The translations under genes and the position numbers were made by a program. DNA of 64,000 bases from Bordetella genomosp. 9 (GTDB lineage Bacteria; Pseudomonadota; Gammaproteobacteria; Burkholderiales; Burkholderiaceae_B), in contig NZ_CP021109.1 of assembly GCF_002119725.1 (NCBI RefSeq), forward strand, positions 2,666,001-2,730,000, in the 5' to 3' direction. Shown here one piece after another: positions 29,872 through 38,051 of the stretch; positions within the stretch are counted from its first letter, which is position 1, and every line of letters begins with the position of its first letter. The notes beneath the pieces were generated by a model. It saw nothing but the letters and a program-made list of their open reading frames with translations. It had not been told where the DNA came from and did not search any database.

Positions 29872-29999
29872 GCCTGGTTTCCCGCTCGTCGCCGGCGCGC
29901 GCCCGCTCCAGCGCCGTCCCGGCGGCGAAACGCCGGCAGGCCGCCCGCGCGGCAACTGCCGGCGGCGTCACTGCGCATAGCCACCGGAGCGTGCGGTGA
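29868..29999 (+). CDS. Possible 43-aa basic small protein
   Basis: An ATG overlapping the fliT stop opens a 43-codon frame (starts MSLVSRSSPARARSSAVPAA) that ends in a TGA overlapping the GTG start of the next gene. The product would be rich in Ala, Arg and Ser and strongly basic, with no known domain. The double stop-start overlap is what a coupled gene, or a coupling leader for the FliK-like gene, would look like. In such GC-rich DNA it may also be chance. Confidence 0.35.
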   Translation: MSLVSRSSPARARSSAVPAAKRRQAARAATAGGVTAHSHRSVR

Positions 30000-31429
30000 G
30001 CGTCGGCCCTACCGCGCTCAGTTCGCTGCTGGTGCAGCGGCTGGATGCCGTGCTCGGCACCCAGCTGGCGCAACAAGGCCCTCAGACCGCCACGCGGCAG
30101 GATGCCGTCATTCCGCCGGGCGGGGCCGATGCCCTGCGCCGGGATCCGCAAGGCCGCGGGGGCGACCAGCTTGAGGGCCTGAGCGGACGCGAACGCGCCG
30201 CCCTGCGCGAAGCGGCCGAACAGGCCGAACTGGCGGCTGCCCTGCGCAGCCGCTTCGTCAGCACAAGCACCACCCCGTCGGCGCCCACGACGCTGGGCCA
30301 GACCGCGCGCGTCATCCTTACCCTGTTGGCGCAATATCCGCAGACCGCCCCTGCCCTCGCCGGCAAGGCGCCGCTGTGGCAAGGCGCCACGGACGGCGAT
30401 ACCGCGGGCGGCGCACAAGCGGCGATGCCTCGTGCGACCCACGGCGGCACGCCGCCCGGCCAGGCCGGCGCGCCCGCAGGCCACGGCGCCGGCGATGACG
30501 CGGCGCAGGATGCCGCGGGCCGGCAAGGCGCCGCCGGCACAGCGGCCGGAGCGGGACGCGGCGCCGGTGCTGGCGCGCCAGCACCCTCCACGGCGCCGGG
30601 CGGCGCTGCCGCCGAAGCCCCCGACACCGCGCGCACGGGCGCGCCGGCGGCGGGCGACGGCGGCATGCAGGGCGCCCGGCATGCCGAGGCCGCCCGCGTC
30701 ACGGCGCTTGGTACACCGGGCCCGCAGCCCGGTCCGCTGGCGCAGGCGCTTCGGCAGGCCATCGAAACGAGCGGCGTCTTCTATGAATCGCACCTGGGCG
30801 ACGTGGCGTTCGGCAAGCGCGCCGCCGACCAGGTCCGTGGCGAACCGCAGGCCGCGCTCGATGCCGAGCAGGCTCCGCCCATCAGCACGCCGGTGCCGAA
30901 GCAATCCATTCTGGCCGAGAACGCGCGCTTCAATCTGCCCACGCATGCCGCTCCGACAATGCCGCAGGCCGACGGCATGCCGTCCACCGGCACCGCGCCG
31001 ACATGGTCGGCATCGACGCCGGCACATCCGCCCGCGCCCCCTCCAGGCATCCATCCGGATGCCGCGTTGCTGGTCCGCCAGCAACTGGAAGTGCTGGCGA
31101 ACCAGACGCTGGCCTGGGAAGGCACGGCATGGCCGGGCACCGAAATGTGGTGGGAAATCCGCCGCGACGCGGGCGACGAGCAGCCGACGGCGGCTGAGCA
31201 GGCGGCCTGGGCAACCCGGCTCGTCCTGACCATGCCGCGCCTGGGGACCGTGGAAGCGCGCATTTCCCTCTCGGGCCAGCGCCTGGGACTGCACATCGTC
31301 GCGCCCGAAAGCGATGGCGAAATCGCGGCCGCCGGCCACGCGCTTCGCAAGCGCCTGGAGTCCGCGGGGCTCGAGCTCGCCCAGATGACCGTCAGCGCGC
31401 ACGCCCCCGCGCCGGAGCCGCTGCCATGA
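29996..31429 (+). CDS. FliK-like hook-length-control domain protein
   Basis: A 477-aa protein with a long Ala/Gly/Pro-rich central region and a C-terminal Flg_hook-type domain (TRLVLTMPRLGTVEARISLS to RKRLESAGLELAQMTVS). This resembles FliK, the hook-length ruler, yet a second and more canonical fliK lies between fliJ and fliL. It is followed, with a four-base overlap, by an FlhB C-domain-like gene, so the pair imitates the FliK-FlhB substrate-switch partners. The start is GTG at 29996 with GGAG upstream. Confidence 0.8.
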   Translation: MSVGPTALSSLLVQRLDAVLGTQLAQQGPQTATRQDAVIPPGGADALRRDPQGRGGDQLEGLSGRERAALREAAEQAELAAALRSRFVSTSTTPSAPTTLGQTARVILTLLAQYPQTAPALAGKAPLWQGATDGDTAGGAQAAMPRATHGGTPPGQAGAPAGHGAGDDAAQDAAGRQGAAGTAAGAGRGAGAGAPAPSTAPGGAAAEAPDTARTGAPAAGDGGMQGARHAEAARVTALGTPGPQPGPLAQALRQAIETSGVFYESHLGDVAFGKRAADQVRGEPQAALDAEQAPPISTPVPKQSILAENARFNLPTHAAPTMPQADGMPSTGTAPTWSASTPAHPPAPPPGIHPDAALLVRQQLEVLANQTLAWEGTAWPGTEMWWEIRRDAGDEQPTAAEQAAWATRLVLTMPRLGTVEARISLSGQRLGLHIVAPESDGEIAAAGHALRKRLESAGLELAQMTVSAHAPAPEPLP

Positions 31430-31749
31430 TGCCGCCTTCTCCCGCGAACGAACGCGACGCCGCGCGCCCCGCGGCCGTCGCGCTGTCGTACCAGGAAGGC
31501 GAAACCGCCCCCCGGGTGGTGGCCAAGGGTTACGGCACGCTGGCGGACACCATCATCCGTACCGCGCGCGAGAACGGCTTGTATGTGCATCAGTCGCCCG
31601 AACTGGTCGGCCTGCTGATGCAGGTCGATCTGGATGCCCATATCCCGCCCCAGCTGTACCTGGCCGTGGCCGAGCTATTGGCGTGGCTGTACCGGCTGGA
31701 ATCGCGTCCGGAACCGGCTCCCGTCCCGGCAGCCGCCGACAACCCCTGA
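31426..31749 (+). CDS. FlhB C-terminal-domain-like protein
   Basis: A 107-aa soluble protein matching only the cytoplasmic C-terminal domain of the export gate protein FlhB (VALSYQEGETAPRVVAKGYG, then HQSPELVGLLMQVDLDAHIP). The FlhB autocleavage motif N-P-T-H, expected just before VAL, is replaced here by A-R-P-A-A, so it should not self-cleave. Such stand-alone FlhB-like proteins can partly replace the FlhB C-domain in other bacteria. It overlaps the FliK-like gene and precedes ycgR. Confidence 0.85.
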   Translation: MMPPSPANERDAARPAAVALSYQEGETAPRVVAKGYGTLADTIIRTARENGLYVHQSPELVGLLMQVDLDAHIPPQLYLAVAELLAWLYRLESRPEPAPVPAAADNP

Positions 31750-31778
31750 CCCTTGCTGCATCCACTGCTGGAATCGCC

Positions 31779-32624
31779 ATGCCGTTGATAGAGCCCGATT
31801 CGGACTTCCTGCTCACGCGGCCGGAGGAAATCCGTTCCGCCATTTTCGAACTGACGCATCAGGAGTCGCACGTCCTCGTACGCGACGCGGGAGACCGGGA
31901 GACAGCGGTGCTGGTGCTCGGCATCGACCGGCAGACGGGTCATTTCTTCTGGCGCCCGCGCGACTACGCCGGCTCGGATTTCGCGTCGAACGACAGCCGC
32001 GGCTTGCGCGTTGGCACGGTGCTGCAATTCCATGGCAACGGCTACGGCGGCGTGCAGATTCATTTCCGCGTACCCCGCCCCGAGCTGGTGCGCTTCGACG
32101 ATGGCAGCGCGGCGTTCGTCTCGCCGCTGCCCGAACGGGTGTCGCGGATCCAGCGGCGCAAACTGTTCCGCGCTTCCATCGTCGGCACTTCCATGCGCTG
32201 CGCGGCCCAATGGCGTCCCACCCCGGCGCTGAAACCCATCCTGTTCACTATTCGCGATATCTCGGTGGAAGGCATCGGGTTGCGCGCCGAACGGCCGGTC
32301 GCGGAACTGCCGGAGCGCGGCTCCATCATGGAAGACGTGTACCTGGACTTCGGCGATTTCGGGAACATCACGACCGACCTGGAAGTGCGCAATGTGATTC
32401 CCCTGGGCGGACAAGCGCCGGCGGACGGGGCGGCGGGCCCGCATGAGGGGACGCCTGCCGACGCTGCCGGCCCAGCCGCCCCACCCGCGCAGCCGCGCCG
32501 CATCCTGGGCGCCGACAAGCCCTTGTCCCACATCGGGGCGGTTTTCGTGGCGCTGAGCGGACGCCAGGAGGCGTGGCTGCAGCAGGTGGTGTGGCGGCTG
32601 GAGAAGGCCCGCACTGCGGGGTAA
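31779..32624 (+). CDS. ycgR: Flagellar brake protein YcgR (PilZ, c-di-GMP receptor)
   Basis: A 281-aa protein with an N-terminal YcgR domain (about residues 1-115) and a C-terminal PilZ domain. The c-di-GMP-binding motif QRRKLFR (R127-x3-R131) and the D160-x-S-x-x-G165 motif (DISVEG) are both intact. In enterics this protein binds the motor when c-di-GMP is high and slows rotation. An unusual Ala/Pro/Gly-rich insert of about 30 residues (211-240) interrupts the PilZ barrel. It faces, tail to tail, a gene for a c-di-GMP phosphodiesterase. Confidence 0.9.
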   Translation: MPLIEPDSDFLLTRPEEIRSAIFELTHQESHVLVRDAGDRETAVLVLGIDRQTGHFFWRPRDYAGSDFASNDSRGLRVGTVLQFHGNGYGGVQIHFRVPRPELVRFDDGSAAFVSPLPERVSRIQRRKLFRASIVGTSMRCAAQWRPTPALKPILFTIRDISVEGIGLRAERPVAELPERGSIMEDVYLDFGDFGNITTDLEVRNVIPLGGQAPADGAAGPHEGTPADAAGPAAPPAQPRRILGADKPLSHIGAVFVALSGRQEAWLQQVVWRLEKARTAG

Positions 32625-32658
32625 ACGCACCGCTGACGGTGTTGCGCGGTCGCGCCGG

Positions 32659-33825
32659 TCAGGGCGCTTCGGCTGCCGTGCCCATCCAGGCGATTTCGCG
32701 GGGCTTGGCTTCGGCCTTGGCCGATGGGAAATAATGGACGGCGATCTCCTCGGGCGGCATGGGCTTGCCAAGCAGCCACCCTTGCACCCGATGGCATTGC
32801 AGCGCGTTCAGGATGGCGTACTGGCCTTCCGTTTCCACGCCCTCGGCCACGATTTCGCGATTCAGCCGGCGTGACAGTTCGACGATGGTGCCGACGATGG
32901 CCTGGGCGCTCGAGTCGCTTTCCAGATTGCGGACGAAGGACCGGTCGATCTTGATGGTGTCGAACGGCAGCTGGCGCAGATAGCCCAGGCTGGAATAGCC
33001 GGTTCCGAAATCGTCGATGGCGATGCGCACGCCGGCGCGCCGCAATTCCGCCAGGCGCGATATTTCCCCGCCCTCGGCCGCCACCAGCACGCCTTCGGTG
33101 ATTTCCAGTTCCAGGCGTTCGGCCGCCAGGCCGGTGCGTTCCAGCACCGCGCGCACATCCCGCACCAGCTGGATCTTTTCGAGCTGGACCGGCGACAGGT
33201 TGACCGACAGATACCAGGGCTCGGGCCACGTGGCGGCCTCGGCGCAGGCGGTTTCCAGAACCCACGCGCCCAGCGGCACGATCAGTTCGGTCTGTTCGGC
33301 CAGCGGGATGAATTGCATCGGCGCGACCAGCCCGCGGTGCGGATGGTTCCAGCGCAGCAAGGCTTCGAAGCCGACGAGCGTACGGGTGCCGGCGCTGTAG
33401 ATCGGCTGGTAGTGCACATAGAGCTGGCCATTTTCCTGCATCGCCTGGCGCAGGTCTTCTTCCAAAGCCTCGGAATCGGCCACCTGCGACAGGCCCAGGA
33501 CGCTCTGGCCGCTGCGCGTGATCCGGACGGCGCGCAGGATGGCTTCCGAGCGCACCAGGTGCAAGGCAAGAAACAGCAATAGCGCGCTGGGCACCGCCAC
33601 CAGCAACGCGAGCAGGATCCAATGGAATCCCGCGATGCGGGCGATTCCAGCGTCCCATAGATACCAAACGGGCAATAGCCCCATCGCCGCGACCAGTGCC
33701 GTGGCTCCGCCGCCGCCCAGCGCACCGCGGGCGCGCCGGGAGATGAACCACGTTGTCAGCAGCACGACGCCGATGACCTCAAACTGGATTACGGCTACGA
33801 CAAGCAATGTAAGAGTGTCAAGCAT
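32659..33825 (-). CDS. Membrane EAL-domain c-di-GMP phosphodiesterase
   Basis: A 388-aa protein with two or three N-terminal membrane helices (about residues 5-29, 40-57 and 68-91) and a cytoplasmic EAL domain from about 115. Key catalytic residues are present: E154 in FEALLRW, N209 in SVNLSP, E241, D271-D272 in DDFGTGYSS, K292, and E328 in EGVET. It should therefore hydrolyse c-di-GMP. No GGDEF or sensory domain is visible beyond the membrane part. Convergent with ycgR (34-base gap), it would lower the signal YcgR reads. Its regulator is unknown. Confidence 0.92.
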   Translation of the reverse strand: MLDTLTLLVVAVIQFEVIGVVLLTTWFISRRARGALGGGGATALVAAMGLLPVWYLWDAGIARIAGFHWILLALLVAVPSALLLFLALHLVRSEAILRAVRITRSGQSVLGLSQVADSEALEEDLRQAMQENGQLYVHYQPIYSAGTRTLVGFEALLRWNHPHRGLVAPMQFIPLAEQTELIVPLGAWVLETACAEAATWPEPWYLSVNLSPVQLEKIQLVRDVRAVLERTGLAAERLELEITEGVLVAAEGGEISRLAELRRAGVRIAIDDFGTGYSSLGYLRQLPFDTIKIDRSFVRNLESDSSAQAIVGTIVELSRRLNREIVAEGVETEGQYAILNALQCHRVQGWLLGKPMPPEEIAVHYFPSAKAEAKPREIAWMGTAAEAP

Positions 33826-33904
33826 CGCACACCGTCGACGGCGATAACGGAATTAGTCCGAAGCGTGCCGCACGGGCAGGATTCTTGCACAAAACCGGCA
33901 AGTC

Positions 33905-34240
33905 TCACACCGAAAGGGACGAGATTTCCCTGTAAGCCGCAACCAGGCGATTGCGCACCTGTACCGCCGTTTGGAAAGCGACGCTCGCTTTCTGCATATC
34001 GACGATCACATTGTTGAGCGAAACGTCGGGCACGCCGAGCTCGAAGGCCTTGGCCTGCGCCGTTGCGGCATTCTGGGCGCCGGACACCCTTTTGAGCGAG
34101 CGCTGCAGCTCCGCCGCGAACCCTTCGCCGGCCGCCGCCGGCGCCCCCACGTCCTCCGGCCCGCTGCCTTGCGCGGTGCGCACCACGGCGCGCATCTGCT
34201 CCAGCATGTTTTCGATACCAGCCAGTCCGGCTATTGCCAT
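33905..34240 (-). CDS. fliE: Flagellar hook-basal body complex protein FliE
   Basis: A 111-aa protein that joins the MS ring to the rod. It begins [20 protein letters not shown] and has the conserved C-terminal segment [20 protein letters not shown] followed by [15 protein letters not shown]. The ATG at 34240 has AGGAACG upstream. It is transcribed away from fliF, as in many flagellar clusters. Confidence 0.94.
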   Translation of the reverse strand: MAIAGLAGIENMLEQMRAVVRTAQGSGPEDVGAPAAAGEGFAAELQRSLKRVSGAQNAATAQAKAFELGVPDVSLNNVIVDMQKASVAFQTAVQVRNRLVAAYREISSLSV

Positions 34241-34641
34241 AGCAAGTCGTTCCTTTTTTGCCGCCGACCCTGCCAGGCCGCCACGCCGCATGCGGATACC
34301 GCAAGCCGGGCTTCCCGTCGGGGTCCATATTCTGAATCGCGATTTTTCGCTTGCGAGAGACTACCGCCATGCCGACGGCCCCATACGGGATAAATAGCGG
34401 CAAAAAACCCGACATTTCGTCTGCTTGCCGGACATCGCGCCTGCCCGGGCGCGCAAGAAGGCGGAGCCTCGCATACATAAAAGGCAAATGACGCCAAAAA
34501 CCCGGGTTTTTCGTCGCTTGGGATGGCGTCCCCCCCGTCCATAATCCACGCTCCGCTACCTGAAGCACGTTGCATGTGTAACTTGCCTATCCCGACCGTA
34601 TATCCCCGGCACTCGCGCCGTCCGGCGAGCGGGGGCCGCCG
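34241..34641. promoter_or_regulatory. Divergent fliE/fliF control region with palindrome
   Basis: A 401-base gene-free region that must hold the starts for both flagellar transcripts. It contains a 16-bp perfect palindrome AAAAACCCGGGTTTTT at 34496-34511. About 100 bases away, near 34383-34423, is a partly similar block (GGATAAATAGC...AAAAAACCCGAC...TTTCGTC); both blocks share an AT-rich GC-AAAAACCCG...CGTC layout. Base composition is clearly lower in GC than the genes around it. I see no convincing sigma-28 or sigma-54 site, so FlhDC-dependent control by sigma-70 is the default expectation. Confidence 0.5.
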
Positions 34642-36324
34642 ATGAATCAGCAGGCCACCCTGACGTCCACCCTGCTGGCCCGGTTTCCCGTGCTGGAGAA
34701 GCTGCGCACCGTTCCGAAGCCGCTGTTGATCGGCGCGGCCGCGGCGGTCGTCGCGCTCGTCGTGGCGGCCGTCATGTGGGGACGCGATCCCGACTACAAG
34801 GTGCTGTTTTCCAATCTGGATGATCGGGATGGCGGCGCCATCGTGGCCGCCCTGAACCAGATGAACGTGCCGTACCGCTTCAACAATACCGGTACGGCCA
34901 TCCTGGTGCCGGCGGAGAAGGTCTATGACGCCCGCCTGCAGCTGGCCGGCCAGGGGCTGCCGCGCGGCGGCTCGGTAGGCTTCGAACTGCTGGACAACAC
35001 CCGCTTCGGCGCGAGCCAGTTCACCGAGCAGATCAACTACCAGCGTGGCCTGGAAGGCGAATTGGCCCGCTCGATCGAATCCATGAATTCCGTCCAGCAT
35101 GCGCGCGTGCATCTGGCGCTGCCGCGCCAGACCCTGTTCGTGCGCGACCGCCGTCCGCCCACGGCGTCGGTGGTCCTGACGCTGTATCCCGGCCGCAGCA
35201 TCGGCGATTCGCAAGTGGCGGCGATCTCCTGGCTGGTCGCCTCCAGCGTCCCGGACCTGACGGTGAGCAACGTATCCATCGTCGACCAGAACGGCCGCCT
35301 GCTGTCCTCGCCCACCGGCGAAGGACGCGGCATGGACGCCGACCAGATGCGCTTCGTGCGGGAAACCGAACAACGCACCGTCGAGCGCATCCTGGCCATC
35401 CTGAATCCGCTGGTCGGACCCGGCAATGTCCACGCGCAGGCCAGTGCAGACGTGGACTTTTCGCGCCGCGAAGAAACGTCGGAAGTCTACCGGCCCAATC
35501 AGGAGCCCGGTCAGGCCGCGATCCGCAGCCAGCAGACCAACGATTCCCAGCAGATCGGCGTCAATCCCGCGCAGGGCGTGCCGGGGGCATTGAGCAACCA
35601 GCCGCCCGCGGCCGCGCAGGCGCCCATCGTCAATCCGCCCGCGCAGCAGCCGGGTGCGCAAGGCGCCGCGCAGGCCGCCGGCCAGCCCGGGCAGCAAGGC
35701 CAGCAGACGACCGGCACGGCGCCCGCCCAGCCGCAGGGCCCGGCCACGACGCGCCGCGAAGCCACGACCAATTACGAAGTCGACCGGACGATCAGCCACG
35801 TCAAGCAGCCGGTGGGCACGGTCAAGCGCCTGTCCGTCGCCGTGGTGGTCAATTACCTGCCCGACAAGGATGGCGAGCCGAAGGCCCTGCCCGAGGAACA
35901 GCTCAACAAGCTGACCACCCTGGTCAAGGAAGCGATGGGCTATTCCGAGACGCGCGGCGATTCGCTGAACGTGGTCAACAGCCAGTTCAACGACGTCGAG
36001 CCGGAAACGCCGTGGTGGAAGGATCCCGAGAACATCGCGCTGGCCAAGTCCGCGCTGGGTTGGATCGTCCTGGCACTGCTGGCCGTGTGGGTGTGGCGCG
36101 CCCTGGTGCGTCCGATCTACGAACGCTACATGAACCCGCCGGTGGATCCGGAGCTGGAAGAACTGGAACGCCAGGAGGCCTTGCGCGAGGCACAGGAACA
36201 GGCCCGCGCCAAGGAAATGGACCGGTTCGACGACAACATGAAGCGTGCCCGCGATATGGCCACCAAGGACCCGCGCGCGGTCGCCATGGTGCTGCGTACC
36301 TGGATGAACAAAGATGGCAAGTGA
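34642..36324 (+). CDS. fliF: Flagellar MS-ring protein FliF
   Basis: A 560-aa inner-membrane ring protein on which the flagellum is built. TM1 spans about residues 29-46 and a second helix lies near the end (LGWIVLALLAVWVWRALV). Between them are the ring-building motifs (YKVLFSNLDDRDGGAIVAAL then NQMNVPYRFN) and a Gln/Pro/Ala-rich loop. The cytoplasmic tail (KDPRAVAMVLRTWMNKDGK) binds FliG, whose gene overlaps it by 11 bases. Full length for the family. Confidence 0.97.
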   Translation: MNQQATLTSTLLARFPVLEKLRTVPKPLLIGAAAAVVALVVAAVMWGRDPDYKVLFSNLDDRDGGAIVAALNQMNVPYRFNNTGTAILVPAEKVYDARLQLAGQGLPRGGSVGFELLDNTRFGASQFTEQINYQRGLEGELARSIESMNSVQHARVHLALPRQTLFVRDRRPPTASVVLTLYPGRSIGDSQVAAISWLVASSVPDLTVSNVSIVDQNGRLLSSPTGEGRGMDADQMRFVRETEQRTVERILAILNPLVGPGNVHAQASADVDFSRREETSEVYRPNQEPGQAAIRSQQTNDSQQIGVNPAQGVPGALSNQPPAAAQAPIVNPPAQQPGAQGAAQAAGQPGQQGQQTTGTAPAQPQGPATTRREATTNYEVDRTISHVKQPVGTVKRLSVAVVVNYLPDKDGEPKALPEEQLNKLTTLVKEAMGYSETRGDSLNVVNSQFNDVEPETPWWKDPENIALAKSALGWIVLALLAVWVWRALVRPIYERYMNPPVDPELEELERQEALREAQEQARAKEMDRFDDNMKRARDMATKDPRAVAMVLRTWMNKDGK

Positions 36325-37321
36325 TAAATCCATCGATGGCATGACCCGCGCGGCCATCCTGATGATGTCCCTGGGCGAGGACGCGGCGGCCGAGGTCTTC
36401 AAGTACCTGTCCGCCCGCGAAGTGCAGCAGGTCGGCGCCGCGATGGCGCAGCTGAAGCAGGTTACCCGCGAGGACGTGGCCGAAGTGCTGGAGGAATTCC
36501 GCCAGGAATCCGACCAGTTCATCGCCGTCACGCTGGGCTCGGACGACTACATCCGCAGCGTGCTGACCAAGGCGCTGGGCAGCGATCGCGCGGCCGGCCT
36601 GATCGAGGACATCCTGGAAGCCGGCGACAGCGGCAGCGGCATCGACGCGCTGAACTGGCTGGATCCGCATATCGTGGCGGAGCTGATCGGCGACGAGCAT
36701 CCCCAGATCATCGCCACCATCCTGGTGCACCTGGAGCGCGACCGCGCGGCGGCGGTGCTGACGCGGCTCACCGAGCGGCTGCGTAACGACGTAATGCTGC
36801 GCATCGCGACGTTCGGCGGCGTCCAGCCCGCGGCCCTGTCGGAGCTGACCGAAACGCTGAATGCGGTGCTCGCGGGCCAGGGCGCCAAGCGCAGCAAGAT
36901 GGGCGGCGTGCGCACGGCCGCCGAGATCCTGAACATGATGAACTCGGCCGACGAAGAGAACGTCGTGGCGAGCCTGCGCGAACGCGATGCGGATCTGGCG
37001 CAGAAGATCGTGGACGAGATGTTCGTGTTCGAGAACCTGCTCGACGTGGAAGACCGCGGCATCCAGCTCATACTCAAGGAAGTGGACAACGACACCCTCA
37101 TGGTCGCGCTCAAGGGGGCGCCCGAGGAATTGCGCGACAAGTTTCTGCGCAACATGTCCAGCCGCGCCGCCGAGATGCTGCGCGAGGACCTGGAGGCCCA
37201 GGGCCCGATCCGCATGTCGAAGGTCGAAGCCGAGCAGAAGAAGATTCTGCTGGTCGCGCGCCGCCTGGCCGAAAGCGGCCAGATCGTCCTGGGCGGCCAG
37301 GGGGACGACGCCTATGTCTGA
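36314..37321 (+). CDS. fliG: Flagellar motor switch protein FliG
   Basis: A 335-aa rotor protein linking the MS ring to the C ring. The N-terminal FliF-binding domain (DGMTRAAILMMSLGEDAAAE) is followed by the EHPQIIATILVHLE middle motif that binds FliM. The C-terminal torque domain (MFVFENLLDVEDRGIQLILK, and MSSRAAEMLREDLEA) carries the charged residues that face the stator. The start overlaps fliF by 11 bases and the stop overlaps fliH. Confidence 0.97.
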   Translation: MASDKSIDGMTRAAILMMSLGEDAAAEVFKYLSAREVQQVGAAMAQLKQVTREDVAEVLEEFRQESDQFIAVTLGSDDYIRSVLTKALGSDRAAGLIEDILEAGDSGSGIDALNWLDPHIVAELIGDEHPQIIATILVHLERDRAAAVLTRLTERLRNDVMLRIATFGGVQPAALSELTETLNAVLAGQGAKRSKMGGVRTAAEILNMMNSADEENVVASLRERDADLAQKIVDEMFVFENLLDVEDRGIQLILKEVDNDTLMVALKGAPEELRDKFLRNMSSRAAEMLREDLEAQGPIRMSKVEAEQKKILLVARRLAESGQIVLGGQGDDAYV

Positions 37322-38051
37322 TCGCCACGCCGTGCCAGCCTCGTTCGCCAATGCCGCGGCATGGCGCCGCTGGCGCATGGCGTCGTTCGAGGAGCAGGAC
37401 GCGGCGCTGGTGCAGGAAGCGCCCCCCGAACCCGGACCGGACCCGCGCGAGGCGCTGGAAGAGGCGCGCCGCGCCGGCCATGCGCAGGGCCTGGCCGAAG
37501 GCCGCGCAGAAGGCTACGACCTGGGCGTGGCCGAAGGCCGGGCACGCGGCTATGAAGAAGGGCTGGAACAGGGCCGGCAGGCCGGCCATGCGGAAGGCCT
37601 GGCGCTGGCGCGCCAGCAAGGCGCCGAAGAGGCCGCCCGCCTGCGCGCCCTGGCCGACGCCACGGCCGCCTCGCTCACCCAGCTGGAAGAAAAGACCGGC
37701 CAGGCGCTGCTGACCCTGGCGCTGGACATCGCACGCCAGGTGGTGAGGACCGCCATCGCGACGCAGCCCGACAGCCTGATCACCGCCGTGCGCGAAGTGC
37801 TGCATATGAATCCGGGCGCCGGCGCGCCGCTGCGCCTGTGGCTGCACCCGCTGGATATCGAGATCGTGCGCCTGCATCTGGCGGACGAACTCAAAAGCGG
37901 CGCCTGGCGTGTACTGGCCGACGAATCGATAGCCCGTGGCGGTTGCCGCGCGGAAACCTCGTTCGGCGAAATCGACGCCACGCTGCAGACGCGCTGGCGC
38001 CGCGTGGCCGCGTCGCTGGGACGCGATATGCCGCTGGAGGACCCGCAATGA
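37314..38051 (+). CDS. fliH: Flagellar assembly protein FliH
   Basis: A 245-aa regulator of the export ATPase FliI. It has a W-containing N-terminus ([17 protein letters not shown]) that docks on the export gate or C ring, then a run of GxxxG-type repeats ([20 protein letters not shown] and onward) typical of FliH, and a C-terminal globular domain that holds FliI. ATG 37314 overlaps the fliG stop; the fliI start overlaps its own stop. Confidence 0.94.
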   Translation: MSDRHAVPASFANAAAWRRWRMASFEEQDAALVQEAPPEPGPDPREALEEARRAGHAQGLAEGRAEGYDLGVAEGRARGYEEGLEQGRQAGHAEGLALARQQGAEEAARLRALADATAASLTQLEEKTGQALLTLALDIARQVVRTAIATQPDSLITAVREVLHMNPGAGAPLRLWLHPLDIEIVRLHLADELKSGAWRVLADESIARGGCRAETSFGEIDATLQTRWRRVAASLGRDMPLEDPQ

